From Aureobasidium sp. EXF-3400 (lineage: Eukaryota; Ascomycota; Dothideomycetes; Dothideales; Saccotheciaceae): a stretch of 64,000 bases of DNA. Of this stretch, positions 21,978-34,249 are shown in pieces. Both the position numbers and the translations under genes were made by a program. How positions within the stretch are numbered: the stretch's first letter is position 1; every line of letters starts with the position of its first letter. Where the stretch lies: contig SWBL01000002.1 in the NCBI GenBank assembly GCA_024195585.1, positions 365,782 to 429,781 of the forward strand, given 5' to 3'. A model generated the notes under the pieces. That model saw only the letters and a program-made list of their open reading frames with translations. It did not search any database and was not told where the DNA came from.

Positions 21978-23063
21978 ATGCAACACGCTCGTATTGGCAT
22001 GCTCACATCAATCATCTGTCTCATCCTGGCTATCTCTCTATATCCTCTTTCCACACCTCTGCTTCGCTGGGCTAGGACTATCACAGGACGGGCTTCTGCA
22101 TCACCACTGAGCAACACTCCATCCATCACCATCAAACAGCCACAGTCAAAGCTACACTCTACTTCCACGATGCCTCGCACACCAGTCTATTTCCTCTCCC
22201 ATGGCGGGCCGAACATCATAGAAGACTATGATCATCCGGCCTACTCCAAGCTTCAGGAAATCGGCAAAGAAATCACTCAACAAGTGAAACCTAAAGCCGT
22301 GGTCGTCTTCTCAGCACACTGGCAAGCCTCACGCAACAGCATCGAAGTCAACACAGCAGAACAGCAACCTCTTCTCTATGATTTTTATAATTTCCCAGCA
22401 CACTACTATAAACTGAAGTATCCGAACACTGGCAGCAAAGAAATCTCCTCTCGGGTGTTGGGCGCACTAAAAGAGGCGGGTATAGACGCAAAGGGCGTCT
22501 CCAGGGGCCTAGATCACGGTGTCTTCGCACCTTTCACCGTTGCGTTCAACCCCGAGAGCAGACCTCTGAATGTGCCTCTGGTGCAGGTCTCGCTCTTCGA
22601 CAGCGATGATGCAGATCAACACTACAGACTTGGAGAAGCGATGCAAGGGTTGAGAGACGAGGGCATTTTGGTGATCGTGAGCGGTATGGCTGTGCATAAT
22701 CTAAGGGATATGTGGCAGGCTATGCAGCGACCGGCTCCTATGCCTTACAGTCTGAGTTTTGATGCTGCGTTGAAGGAAGCTGTTGAGCAAAAGGTATGTT
22801 TGACCCTTTTCGGAGATTTGGATGATGTAGAAAGCATAAGCTGACAATCAGTATAGCCAGAGAATAGACAGAAGGCAATGGCGGACTTGTTGCGTAGAAG
22901 TGATGCCAGGCAGGCACATCCATCTTTCGAGCATTTGCTGCCTATTCACATTGGCGCTGGAGCCGCTGGAAGCGATATTGGAAAGCAGCTTTGGACTTTG
23001 CCTCAAGGTAGCATGTCTTGGGCGCAATTCAGATTTGGAGAAGTTGGCAATGTCACAGCTTAG
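21978..23063 (+). CDS. LigB/DODA-type extradiol dioxygenase
   Basis: Exons 21978..22793 and 22857..23063 encode 340 residues; the 63-nt intron has GTATGT and TATAG ends. The family cleaves aromatic rings or DOPA with a metal-bound oxygen. Likely metal ligands and active-site histidines are visible in FLSHGGPN, FSAHWQ, LDHGVFAPF and GMAVHNLRD. The C-terminus matches the class (ARQAHPSFEHLLPIH, LWTLPQGSMSWAQFRFGE). Unlike the usual cytosolic form, which would start at the internal MPRTPVYFLSHGG (residue 65), the frame extends upstream through a hydrophobic segment (residues ~8-29) that could anchor or target the protein. Which start is used cannot be told from sequence. Confidence 0.9.
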
Positions 23064-23258
23064 TGTCGGGTAGACTTGGTGGTCAGTCAAAATAGAGTCT
23101 CAGTATCAAACACAAACATTCCCGAAGATATAATATGATGCTCTTTGTTCGTGACGTGGTGACTCGATGTTCAAGCTAAATTTCGGAGAGATGGTGGAAA
23201 ATGTAGTCGCAAATTTTATACAGCAAAAAGGACGCTGGAAGGTTTCGTATGGGGGTAT

Positions 23259-23725
23259 CTATTGAGCTTGTTGGACCAGCTCAGCAATCTTGCTCTCAAT
23301 AGCCTTGTTGTCGAGACCTGGTGATACGATATCAGTACTGGTCGTTTATATCCCACTTCCGGCTTGTACGTACCCTTCAAACTTGCGCTCTTCTCCTTGC
23401 CGAAGTCTAGTTGACAGTATGATCAGTGGGTGTTCCGTGGTAGGTTGTGTCGCAGGTATGCTAACCGTATCTTGCCCAGACTCTCGGCTCGACTTCCAGG
23501 GCTTCGCGAATGAGGATGGGGGTGTGAGGGTTGGCCTTCTTCATGGCAGGGTATTGCGAGGTAAGGAACGAGCTGTTGTCGAGTTGTCAGGATGCTGGTT
23601 GCGCATGCGATCGAAGGTCGAAAAATGATGGCAACTTACCGGACGGCAGCGCTGTGTTCCGAGGTTTGGCAGAGGTGGATGCGCAGCTCCTTGAGCGCCT
23701 TGGGGAATGATTGTTTGAGCGACAT
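23259..23725 (-). CDS. NADH:ubiquinone oxidoreductase B8/NDUFA2-type subunit
   Basis: Four exons (23725..23640, 23572..23466, 23406..23374, 23317..23259) encode 94 residues, the usual size for this accessory subunit of mitochondrial complex I with the L51/S25/CI-B8 thioredoxin-like fold. The N-terminus MSLKQSFPKALKELRIHLCQTSEHSAAVRSFL and the middle [32 protein letters not shown] are characteristic. Introns are 67, 59 and 56 nt and all exon joins keep frame. It is divergent from the pyruvate carrier gene 280 bp away. Confidence 0.94.
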
Positions 23726-24005
23726 GGTGTTGTGTGTGGATTGAGTTAAATGTGCCAATTGATCGACTAACACTTTCATGACAGTCGAGTGTCGCTGTTG
23801 CTGACCTAAAGAGGCAAACAGTGCAAACATCCATGTCGCTCTTGCGGAAGCGGCAGACGCTGAAGACAAACTCCGCTCTTGCTCCGCGTTGCGGCATCGG
23901 GTCCTTCGAGATATCGCCGGAAAGCAGCAGCAGCGACGCTCGTTCTTTCCCTTCAAGCGCAACTTCCCTCACATCTCCCCTCAGTCACACCAGAAGACAG
24001 CAATC

Positions 24006-24607
24006 ATGTCGTTCAGAGCCGGTCTCCGTTTCTTCAATGCCTTCCGCCAACAGGCTGCCAACACTGGCAAGCCTATCGCTCAAGCACGCGCATACTCGTC
24101 CCCAGCAGCCGCTACCAATGCTACCATTCCTGGACCTCCTCAGTCTCGCCTTCAACAGCTCTGGTCGTCTCCCGTCGGTCCCAAGACCGTCCACTTCTGG
24201 GCTCCTATCATGAAGTGGGGTCTCGTTCTTGCCGGTGCTGCCGATTTCGCTCGTCCCGTCGAATCGCTTTCCCTCTCCCAGAACGGCGCCCTCATGGCTA
24301 CTGGTTTGATCTGGACTCGCTGGTGCTTTGTCATTAAGCCCAGAAACCTTTTGTACGTGCACTCGTCTTGTTTTTGAACTTTTGCATGGTCAAGTGCTGA
24401 CTTTATCGATTTAGCCTTGCTTCCGTCAACTTCCTTCTTTTCTGCGTCGGCGCAACACAGGTCTCGCGTATCCTCCTCTGGCAAAAGGCTCAAAAGGGTG
24501 ACACCATCCCTGAGGAACTCAAGAAGGCTGGCAAGCAGGAGGGTAGAGAGCTTGAGGCCATTGCTAAGGACCCCAAGGGTGCCTACGAGAACGCTAAGAA
24601 GGTTTGA
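24006..24607 (+). CDS. MPC2: Mitochondrial pyruvate carrier subunit 2
   Basis: Exons 24006..24352 and 24415..24607 join to 179 residues. It is a subunit of the inner-membrane complex that imports pyruvate into the matrix. Residues 1-40 form a basic, Ala-rich leader. Family motifs are PKTVHFWAPIMKWGLVLAG, ADFARPVESLSLSQNGALMATGLIWTRWCFVIKP and NFLLFCVGATQVSRI, giving about three hydrophobic segments. A polar, Lys/Glu-rich tail of about 40 residues follows. The intron is 62 nt. Confidence 0.95.
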
Positions 24608-24907
24608 ACACCCTTCGCCGACTCTGCCCATAACCCTTATCTAGCCCATCGCCCGACTATCATACGATTCACATCTGTTGCGACACAAAACAGAGAACAT
24701 GCCATGAATGGCATCACATTACCCCTCACACATTTGATCCGCTGGACCGAAGCAGAGACAGCAAGATAGATGAATAGTCTTGGTCTAATGCTAAATCTCA
24801 TAAAAACTGTATAATCTTGCTGCTTAGGAGAAAATCATCAAGTCATCCATTTGCTCCACGCAAAATTAACCATGCGCCAACTACCCATGAACATAACCTT
24901 ATCCTCT
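24608..24907. other. Convergent 3' intergenic
   Basis: 300 bp between the convergent MPC2 and SDR genes. No gene is seen. Confidence 0.4.
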
Positions 24908-26001
24908 TTACTTTGCGAGGTTAGTAGGAGCAGGAGCCGGAGGACCCTCAGGAGTGACATATGCCTGTCGAAAATTAGCCATTGCGCCAACCCATCTTTC
25001 CGGACATCCATTGCAACATACCTTGGTCATGCCACCATCGACAACAAAGTCAGTTCCGTTGACAAAGCTGCTCTCATCACTGGCCAAGAAGACAACAGCA
25101 TGTGCTTGCTCGATAGCCTCTCCGAAACGTCCGGTAGGGAAGTGAATCTCACGACGCTGGCGCTTGGCCTTGTCGTCACCCAGCCAGTCCTGCAGGAGAG
25201 GAGTGTTCAGAGGAGCGGGGCACAGAGCATTGAATCTGAAGCCTTCACGTGCGTGCACAATGGCGAGCTCACGGGTCATTGCGAGAACAGCACCCTTGCT
25301 GGCTGTGTATGCCAGCTGAGGTGTTGCTGCTCCGACCAAAGCGACCACGGAAGCAGTGTTGATGATGGAGCCCTTGGTCTTGTTGTGCTTGCGCAGCGCC
25401 TGCACTGCGTGCTTAGAGCCAAACCAGACACCCTTGACGTTGATGTTGTGAGTCAAATCCCAGATCTTCTCTGGGGTGTCGATGGCGTCTGAAATTATGT
25501 AAGTTCGAGGAATCTGATGGAAACCTTGATAAGTACTCACCTGCGTCGTCGGCGTGCATGATACCAGCGTTGTTGAACATGACATCAAGACCACCCCATG
25601 GATCTACCTTCTCGACAACTGCGGCAACATCGGCCTCCTTGCTGACATCGCAGATAGCAGTCTCAATCTTGCCAACAGCGTTGGGGACAATCTCCTTGAC
25701 CTTGGCAACAGCCTTCTCAAGAGCAGGTGCCGAGATATCGCACATCAGAACAGATGCACCCTCACGGGCAAACAGAATGCAGGTCTCAAGACCAATACCA
25801 CTATGCAGCTGTCAGTACAAGCACTGTAAATACCACATGTTTTGATAGTGGTGGATGAGTATCATAGTGGCAACATCTGCTCTTTTCTGATTCGAAGCAA
25901 TGCAACAAAAGATGAACGAGGAGATAGAGTAGCACTTACCCAGCAGCACCAGTGATGACAGCGTTCTTGCCAGCGAGACGGCCTCTACCTTCGGAGCTCA
26001 T
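24908..26001 (-). CDS. Short-chain dehydrogenase/reductase
   Basis: Exons 26001..25940, 25800..25541, 25488..25022 and 24964..24908 encode 281 residues. Classical SDR marks are present: the cofactor loop TGAAGGIG near residue 20, the CDIS after beta-strand 2, FNNAGI, a catalytic Ser region (INTASVVALVG) and YTASKGA. An acidic residue after strand 2 (CDIS) suggests NAD(H) preference. The reaction is unknown. The last intron (57 nt, GTATGT..CGACAG) is a multiple of three and has no stop, so the unspliced frame is also open; splicing gives the smoother ending DGGMTKAYVTPEGP. The gene is divergent from a glutamine-synthetase-like gene. Confidence 0.9.
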
Positions 26002-26897
26002 GATTGCAGATGGATCTTATCAAAAGTTATGTGAAGAAAGCTTGGGATGTAGCTGTGGTTTCTAGTAAGGTTAGATTGAGTCTTGTGTAACCTCATAAGT
26101 CACTCCATACCTTGTGAGAGCAGTAAAGGTAAGCAGCAGACGAAAAGGAGAGGCGATTGATGTTGAATGTATCAGAAAGAAATCTGGAGTTGAACATCTG
26201 TTTCACCACCTGCCAAGGGATGACTCGCTATCGTTGCGGTCAGTGAGTCCGCCGCTCGGGCCGGTGTCGGGATTGTTTTACGTGATAAGGGAGGTGGTAC
26301 CTGTCCCCAAACTTTGTCACATTCGTTCTTTCCTCCTAGCCAGATTATGTTATATATAGCACTCAGAGTACACTGGATCTTTGGATTCGATCATACCTCC
26401 CACCATATGGATAGTTCACTCATAAGTACTCCCTGGGCATCTCCTGCACGCAGAGATCAATCGTGTATGCCCATCATTGTAGGCGTGACAAACTTTGAGT
26501 TAGGTCGACAAGAAGGTATGTGCTCTTTTTGTGGGGTCGATCAGCTTGGGTATGATGTAACCGTATTCCTGTTGACAGTATCACATCGAGCAAGAATCAA
26601 TCGCTTTTGCAGCTGCACAAAGAGATGTTTGGTCTTCATCTTCAGTAACACAGCACGTGAGACGATAGGAATATCCAATCGGCGGGACAGGAGGAGCGAG
26701 CCGTGAAGAGACTCGGGAAGCATCGATCAGCAGCCTTGCAGCACGCCCCGCATTCGCTTATCTACGGGGCAGCTTCATGTCGCGTATGCAACCAAGTTTG
26801 CGACTGGACAGAGATACCCATAATAAACCACCTGTCACCTTCTTCTCAACCTGCCATACTCTGGACTTAGCTGAACACTCGGAGAGTCGTATTCAAC
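26002..26897. other. Divergent intergenic (SDR / GS-like)
   Basis: An 896-bp divergent promoter region. Small open frames are present but none has a recognisable product. Confidence 0.4.
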
Positions 26898-28522
26898 ATG
26901 GCAATCACCGACGATCCCACAGCTCTCAAGATCGAAGACTTGGAGGAGCTGTTGAAGAATGACACGAGCGTCAAGCTTGCAGGATGCGACATTGACGGTA
27001 TTCTCAGAGGCAAGCTGGTCTCCAAGAAGAAATTCCTCTCGGTCGCATCTTCAGGCTTCGGATTCTGCTCAGTCATCTTTGGCTGGGACATGCACGATCA
27101 GACCTACTTCAAGGAACTCAAGATCTCGAACAAGAAGAACGGATACAGAGATCTCACAGCCCAGATCGACCTCAGCAGTTATAGAAGGATACCATGGGAG
27201 AACAATGTGCCTTTCTTCCTTGTCAGCTTCTACGAGCCTGAAGGACAATCCGTGTCGGCCTGTCCGAGAAGTGTCTTGGGAAGAGCTGTCGACAAGATCC
27301 AGGCCAAGGGCATGAGTGCCATGGCAGGAGGTTCGTGTGTCAGACATACTACAAAGATATGAAGCTGACTACTATCTCTACAGCCGAGTACGAATTCTAC
27401 CAATTCAGAGCCCCCTCCGATCCCACCGCTTCCGAGCGCAATTCGTCCAGCACAGCCAAGTTTCTCCAGGAGAACCCTCCGTCCGCTCTACCGTCCCTGA
27501 CCGAGGGCATGTTTGGATACAGCGTCACAAGGCCGGTACACAATCAAGACTACTACTACGGTATCTACGATGCCTGTGAGAAGTTCAGATGCAACATCGA
27601 GGGATGGCATACGGAGAGTGGTCCTGGTGTCTTCGAGGCCGCTCTTGAGTTTGGCGAGATTCGAGGCATGGCAGACCGAGCAGCCCTGTTCAAGTAAGCT
27701 AATGAGATGCTTTGTCTCAAGCTTCACTAACACAATCGTAGACTTACCGTCAAGTCTATCGCCAGCAAGTTCGGCATCACACCTTGCTTCATGGCCAAGC
27801 CTCGCCAGAATCTGCCCGGAAACAGTGGTCACATGCATGTTTCGCTATGCGACCCGGACACAAAGCAAAACCTTTTTGCGCGCAGCGAACCCGACCCCAA
27901 CGCTCCTTACGAGGACATCAAACACCTTTCCGATCTAGGTCGCCACTTCCTCGCCGGTCTGATCGAGGGTCTCCCATATGTCATGCCCATCTTCGCACCT
28001 ACAATCAACAGCTACAAGCGTCTGGTCGAGAACTTCTGGGCGCCCGTCACTGTAAGCTGGGGCTTGGAACATCGCGCCGCGAGTATCCGTCTAATCGCTC
28101 CCCCTACCGCCTCTCCCAAATCTACTCGCTTCGAGGTCCGTGTGCCTGGTGCAGACACGAATCCCTACCTTGTTCTGGCAACTATTCTTGCACTGGGATG
28201 GAGAGGTGTGGAGAAGAAGCTTGAGATCCCGATCCCGCCGTTAGGTAAGGGCGAGGATGTTGGCGGTGCATCGGACAAGGGTGTCAGACTAGCCAAGAGC
28301 TTGAGAGAGGCAACCGACATGTTCAAGAGCAAGGACAGCATTGCCAGAGAGGTCTTTGGCGACGACTTTGTTGAGCATTTCGCCGGAACTCGCGAACATG
28401 AGCTCAGACTGTGGGACGAGGCAGTCACAGATTGGTAAGTCGCCCGTCTTTCTGGTCGGAAGACACGATACTGACGATGACGTTTGTTTAGGGAGTTCAA
28501 GCGCTATATTGAGACGGTGTAG
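26898..28522 (+). CDS. Glutamine synthetase-like (GlnA/FluG-type) ligase
   Basis: Exons 26898..27330, 27384..27693, 27742..28434 and 28492..28522 encode 488 residues. The fold is the bacterial-type GS catalytic barrel also found in the C-terminal half of FluG and in gamma-glutamylpolyamine synthetases. Visible marks are AGAEYEFYQF (metal-site Glu), ESGPGVFEAALEFGE, PGNSGHMHVSL, NSYKRLVENFWAP and the EHRAASIRLI arginine region, then FEVRVPGADTNPYL. It probably activates glutamate with ATP and couples it to an amine; the amine is unknown. It is not the eukaryotic cytosolic glutamine synthetase, which is shorter and differs in sequence. The last exon is 31 nt. Confidence 0.87.
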
Positions 28523-28915
28523 AAGCAGTCAATGCTTTGCGATGACTTTCAACGCTATGAAAGACAACGTTACTTGTCAGATGTTGGTTCCGTGAAGCAC
28601 CATCGGTATGTTCATGTCCTCCTCATACTCGTTGACCAGAAAGAAGACCACCCAATGCGGCATACCTCACCCAACGCAGCCAATTTTACCAACCCAATGC
28701 AGCAAACACAGAAAGAAGCACATGCCCAAAGCGACATAGCCCTATGCGCCTAAGGACTGACTGACTCCTGTCACATCAAGTCTCTTCATACTGTTGTAGA
28801 GCGACGCGGTATCGATCTGTGATCTTGGGAGAAGACAAGGTCTTCGTGACTGATAGATTTGAAAGCTGTTTCAGAGACGGGAGGCCTCCTTCCTTGCCGC
28901 ACACAGGGGATAATC
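28523..28915. other. Convergent 3' intergenic
   Basis: 393 bp between convergent genes. No gene is recognised. Confidence 0.4.
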
Positions 28916-30686
28916 TCAAATGCGCTTGAGCAGCAGCAGAGAGACTTCCAACCCCATAAGTGAGTCAATAGACAGCTTGTTGCCATGGACAGACCAACAG
29001 CCGGCTCCCCAAAGGCTTCTCGAAACCTTTCCAACCTCAACGCCTTCTGGCAACGAGACCGTAATGTTGTGTTTCGTGTTACTGTAATCAAGATTGACGA
29101 CAGACACAAGTATCTCATCATCCCTAACCCAAGCCGCAGCATCAACATCCCCAGCACCACTAATCTCCAACCTCTGCACCAACCTCGCACCAACCAGAAA
29201 ACTCGCCACCGGCTCCTTCGTCAACACCGCCGCCAATCTATTAGTAACATCCAGAATAACAGCCTTGGCCGGGAAATCCCACATCACTATGCCTTTAGCA
29301 GCATGATTGACACTCAACATATTCATCACCACCTCTTCAGCAGCAGTAGGGTATCTGGTCCAAAAAGTCTCGTTCCCAAATGCTTGAGGAGCTGCCCAGT
29401 GGATTTTTTGCCAACCTAAGATGGCATCTTTGTTTGTGTATTCGTCTAAGCGGGTGGAGATGTCGGTGAAGCTGCCTGAGCAGTCGTCGCAGCCACAACA
29501 GCCATAGGTGGCGTTACAGGGTGTATTGTACACGGTTGAGTAAGAGGTATTCGTGCTGATGGGATATACATCTTCAAGCACAATTTCTGCGCCTGCTGCG
29601 TAGTTTGCGTAGTAAAAGTCTCGGCAGTTGAGGGCGAGGGAAACTGGATGGTATGGATCTATCGCTTTGATGGTGTCATAGGCAATCAATGTTGAGTTAA
29701 TGGGGTTGGATTTTCCGTCTGGCTCGTCGGCTGTGTACCATAGTAGAATGGAGGGATGGTTGTGTAAGCGGCTGATTTGGTCCACCATTGTGGTTAGATT
29801 GGTATAATCCCAGCGAACATCGTACATGAAGTACAAGCCTAGTTCATCCGCACGGTCGAGGTATGGTTGGAACTTATCCCAGGGAAAGGGCGTATCTCCT
29901 AGATCACCGGTGGGTACGATGTGGATTACATTATACCCCATTGCTGCAAACTCGTCCAAGGTTGAGATATTGGCGTACCAGTATAGACTCCACTGAACGT
30001 AGTAGGTGTAAGGGAATAGTGATGTCCATTGTTTCGACTGTCCCTTCCGAACTGAGAGACCACCATATAAATTGTCGAGCCTTGTTACAGTCCCATTGTC
30101 GGAACGGAGTGGGAGTTTGATGAGTTGAGTCGTAGCAGTGAATGTCTCGTTCCTGTGTCCCTCCAGAGTGCCGATCATTGTGATGTTGTACGGTTCGTCT
30201 GCAACAGCAAGAGAGGATATATCGAAGGGTATCTCATTATCTGTTGATCCGAGACTGATTGACGTCTTGTTCAAGCAGAGGGACTTGTTGCCAGCTTTTA
30301 CCTCAAGCATGATCTCTGGGCCATGACTTGACAGCATAGAGCTATTGCTGTCAGGTAGAGCATGGCCGCGGTACCAATTAATTGCCGCATCAACGATAAT
30401 TGACGAGATAGTGTCATCTTCCAGATACAAGTTCATCCTAGGTTTGATCTTGAAATCGATCAATGGCATGTCGGACTTGACTGGTTCTTCGAACCAACCT
30501 CCTGGGTTGAAAGAAGCATTTCTAAAATCATTAGTGAGCTTGTTGGAATACCAATTGATAGAACAAGAGAACTTACGTATCTCGATAGGCCTTTCCACAC
30601 CATATATCTACACTAGGTGGATTGTTGAACTGTCCATCGACCAAGGACGACAACAAAATCAATGCAGGAGCAAGTCTAGAAAACAT
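28916..30686 (-). CDS. Secreted glycoside hydrolase-like (TIM-barrel) protein
   Basis: Exons 30686..30577 and 30521..28916 encode 571 residues; the intron is 55 nt. It begins with a signal peptide (MFSRLAPALILLSSLVDGQ) and has many NxS/T sites, so it is probably extracellular. The centre looks like a glycoside-hydrolase barrel: FAAMGYNVIHIVPTGD, LGLYFMYDVRWDYTN, and HPSILLWYTADEPDG, whose Glu is the likely acid/base, then VSLALNCRDFYY and AAGAEIVLEDVYPIS. A Cys-rich loop (CNATYGCCGCDDC) is probably disulfide-bonded. The C-terminal domain looks beta-rich. I cannot assign the substrate or CAZy family. Confidence 0.75.
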
Positions 30687-32532
30687 GTTTTCGGACCTCT
30701 TGATGAACGATGAACACGCGAGGAATAGCGGACTAGTTGAAGACTTGCAAGGAGAGCACAACTTATCTTACATAGCAAACTTGCTTTATCAAAGGGCATT
30801 TCTCTCAAGTGGTAATTAGCCTACATTGCGACTGTAACTCCGCACGAGGCTCTTTGAAGATCACTGGAGCAAGGTTGCAGTGGAAGTTGATGTCACATTG
30901 ATCTTCCGGACAGCAACCCAAGCGCAGGAGCTTGAAAGTTTACGGTAAGCTGTGCTACGGTAGCAAAGATACGAATGAGATAAGGCTCAAGCATAGAAAG
31001 AGACATGAAGAGAGGTGGCAGGGGGACAACTGTGCTTGGATCCCCGCGGTGGCATCTCCCGAATTGCCGACCGGAGAAGAAGATGGGTATGCTTCATGTT
31101 GGCCTAGCGAGACGCAGATCAACATTCATATACGACCAAGCAAGGATACAGTGGTACTAGTAGTGTAGCAGAAGGATAATGTCTGCTACGTAGCTTGCGA
31201 TGGTGCTACAGTGCCATCTAGGACACCATGTCTCGGTCAAGTGTCCATATCTGAGTTCCAGATGGATAAGCCTCTTCATCGGAGGAAGTAGATCGTCTGT
31301 ATAGAAGACAAGTATGACCGAGTGAACTTCATGACCGTCGAGCACACTTGTCCTCGCTCTCAGATTGAACAAGAACGTCAACGACACTTCACATCATCCT
31401 CCTCCTCAATTTTCCAGGACTATATAATCTGCCATCAGGCCAGAGATGATCCATACCATATCATGGACGTCATGACAAGTGACATGACTTCGCAGTTGGC
31501 AGTCAACGTTCCAGACGATGGTGGCTCTTGTGTCCGGTAGCAATCAAGCCGACCCTACCGCCACTCTCGGGTCATCGACGGTATATCATACACTGCAGTT
31601 TCGGTAAAGGCATTCGATACTCTCTGCAAGCCGACGGAGGTCGGGCGCGCTACTTTCGACTGATCGAGAGATATCGTAACAGCAGAGCACGTTCACAGAC
31701 GTGCTTTACGAGCCCGACGATGTTGCAAAAGCAGATTAGTGTGTGCCTACCTTGATGTACTGCCGTCTCAAATCCGTGAAGAGCATCGTACACAAAGAAG
31801 GTTGTATATGTTTTACCTGGTGACGGCGTTCGCGTGAGCCTGATGACAATGTCGAGACCGATATCTCATCAATGTAGAGTAGGCGACGTCTCTAAAGTGC
31901 CATCGAAATGCAGAGCCTTCTTGGAGTTCTAGAATTTTCCAGTGAGAGCCGGCGGTATGATGGGATTTCAGCGGACAATGTTGTCGGTCTCGAAAGAACT
32001 GTGCCTTTCGATTAGCGGTTTGCAACTGGAGAGATTCGGAACGAGAAGAGCCGACGCATGTGAAATCAAATGGCCAACAGCAACAGCACGTTCCATGTCT
32101 CCCCACAATCAACCATGTTGCATGGGCAAGGCAGGAACAAGATCAACAGACCACATCAAACATTCGAACATCTAACATAGTTGTTTGTGTATGCTGAAGC
32201 CTGGAAGTTGACAGGATATGGTTCTTGATCCGTAGCCAGTAGTTCAGCTCGTCTCTCATGCGCCTTGAACACCGTTGGACGTGGCATTGACAAGGGCAAA
32301 GGCTTGGCCGCATCACCGCCATGCTTGGGAGTCAGGTAGTCGCCGACCGACTTTCCTAGAGCGCATACAATCCTTTCGCACTTTTGTAAGGCGCAATCTC
32401 ATTCACATATCACTGTACGAAAACGTTCACTGTTATTCTCTCGTCGTGTCGTCGAACTCCATTAATTAATACCGTGCCCGCCGACCGCAACTTGGACTCT
32501 TTGCTTCCACACGCGAAGCAAGCTTGCCCGTC
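30687..32532. other. Long divergent intergenic
   Basis: About 1.85 kb between divergent genes. Short open frames on both strands lack recognisable content, and I see no tRNA or repeat. It is probably regulatory and untranslated sequence, or decayed DNA. Confidence 0.35.
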
Positions 32533-34249
32533 ATGGACCCGTCGCCGATGCAATCGCCCATGATGGCACCTTCACAGAACAATCCAGACGGAGCAACGTC
32601 AGATATTCCTTCTCAATCGCTAGCTTTTGGCGGGAGCTCCTACAACGTAGCAGCGGCCGACAAGCCCCGCCCCTTGCCCATTCGCTTCCACAGCTCCGAT
32701 GACAACAACCCCGCTCGAAGGACTTCCGTACAGTTCATGCCCAACGTCCGAGTCGCGGGACCAGGAGCAGCCACCGAGACCAGCCGCAGCCGCAGTCGTA
32801 GGCCAATACCCATCAAGGAGACCTCGGTCAACAGGCGACTCAGCAGCCCTCCTCCACCTACGTGAGCCATAAACTGCTACCCATAGAGTCCTCTACATGG
32901 CCCCTACTAACATACTGTCCAGCCAGTTCAAACCTCGTGTCTCTTTTGACACTTTCGATAATCGCGACGCCTCGGACTTCTCCCTGACTCTGAGTCGCAA
33001 GCATCGTGAATATGAGTACACCAAGCGCTCGCGTACCTTCCTCTGCGGCACCGATGTGAACGATTACTCCGATACTGCTCTGGAATGGTTGGTTGACGAG
33101 CTCGTTGATGACGGCGATGAAGTCGTCTGTTTGAGAGTGGTCGAGAAGGACAGCAAAGAAGCAGCCAAATGGGCTGGTGGTGGAAGCGATAGAGGAGGCA
33201 GAGAGCGCAGCTACCGCAAAGAGGCGAATCGCATGCTCGAACGCATTGAGGAGAAGAACACCGAAGACAAGGCCATCAACATCATCCTGGAATTCTCCAT
33301 TGGCAAGATCCAGGACACGATCCAGCGCATGGTATGTTGACTACTGAATCACATCTAATCGTATGCCGTTATGAGCTGACCAGAATTCTAGATCAGAATA
33401 TACGAACCCGCCATACTAGTCGTCGGCACAAGAGGTCGATCTCTAGGAGGTTTCCAAGGCCTGTTGCCAGGCTCCGTGTCAAAGTACTGTCTCCAACACT
33501 CGCCCGTTCCCGTCATCGTCGTACGCCCATCATCAAAGCGCGACAAGAAGAAGCGACAGAGACTCGAAGATCCCACTCGCCGTGGCTACCGCGACATCCT
33601 CGACAAGAGCGACAATACTGCCGCCAGCGGTGCAGGCTATACTCTGGATCCTCTACATCGCTTGAGCATCATGCCCGGCGACAGCCTAGGTGCCCTCCCA
33701 GAACTGGAAACACGAGATGCAGAGGAAGAAGCCCGCATGGTCGCCGAAGCCATCGGCTACCGCCCAGACCAGATAGCGCCAGACGGAGAGCCCCTTAGTC
33801 GCGTGACCTCCGCTCGCTCAGACGTCAGTCGCCGCAGCGGCCGCAGTGGTCGCAGCGGCAGTTTCGGCAGCAACCGCAGCGAAAGTCCCGAAACCTTGCG
33901 CTCTCCTTCACGCGGCCTACTGCAATCACCTCAACTCCGCGCTGTCGCCGACTCCAATGCCGAAACCTCTGAATTCGACGACTCGGACGACGAGCGCGAT
34001 AACAGTGCCGCAGCACCTCACTCAGCCTACTACGAAGCTCAAGAACGAGCATTGATGGAAGCGAGAGAACGCGCACTCAAAGCTGAAGAAGAGGAAAGAG
34101 AGCGTGAGAGACAGACTAAAGAAAAGAAGGAGAATTCGAGATCGGGAGGTGGTGGTGGAGTATTGGATCTGCTTGATCAGTTGGGAGGAGGAAGTGATGA
34201 GCCGAAGAGTTCGACTAGAGGCAAGAAGGGCAGATATCCTATTCCTTGA
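32533..34249 (+). CDS. Universal stress protein (UspA) domain protein
   Basis: Exons 32533..32861, 32923..33331 and 33392..34249 encode 531 residues. The first intron has a perfect TACTAAC branch site. A low-complexity N-terminus (about 125 residues, with RSRSRRPIP) leads into a Usp domain: TFLCGTDVNDYSDTALEWLVDEL at its start, and IYEPAILVVGTRGRSLGGFQGLLPGSVSKYCLQHSPVPVIVV at its end, the nucleotide-binding G-rich motif. The C-terminal half is disordered, with Ser/Arg-rich (SGRSGRSGSFGSNRSESPE) and Glu/Arg-rich coiled segments and a Gly-rich end. It probably acts in stress response in the cytoplasm; direct evidence of function is lacking. Confidence 0.92.
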
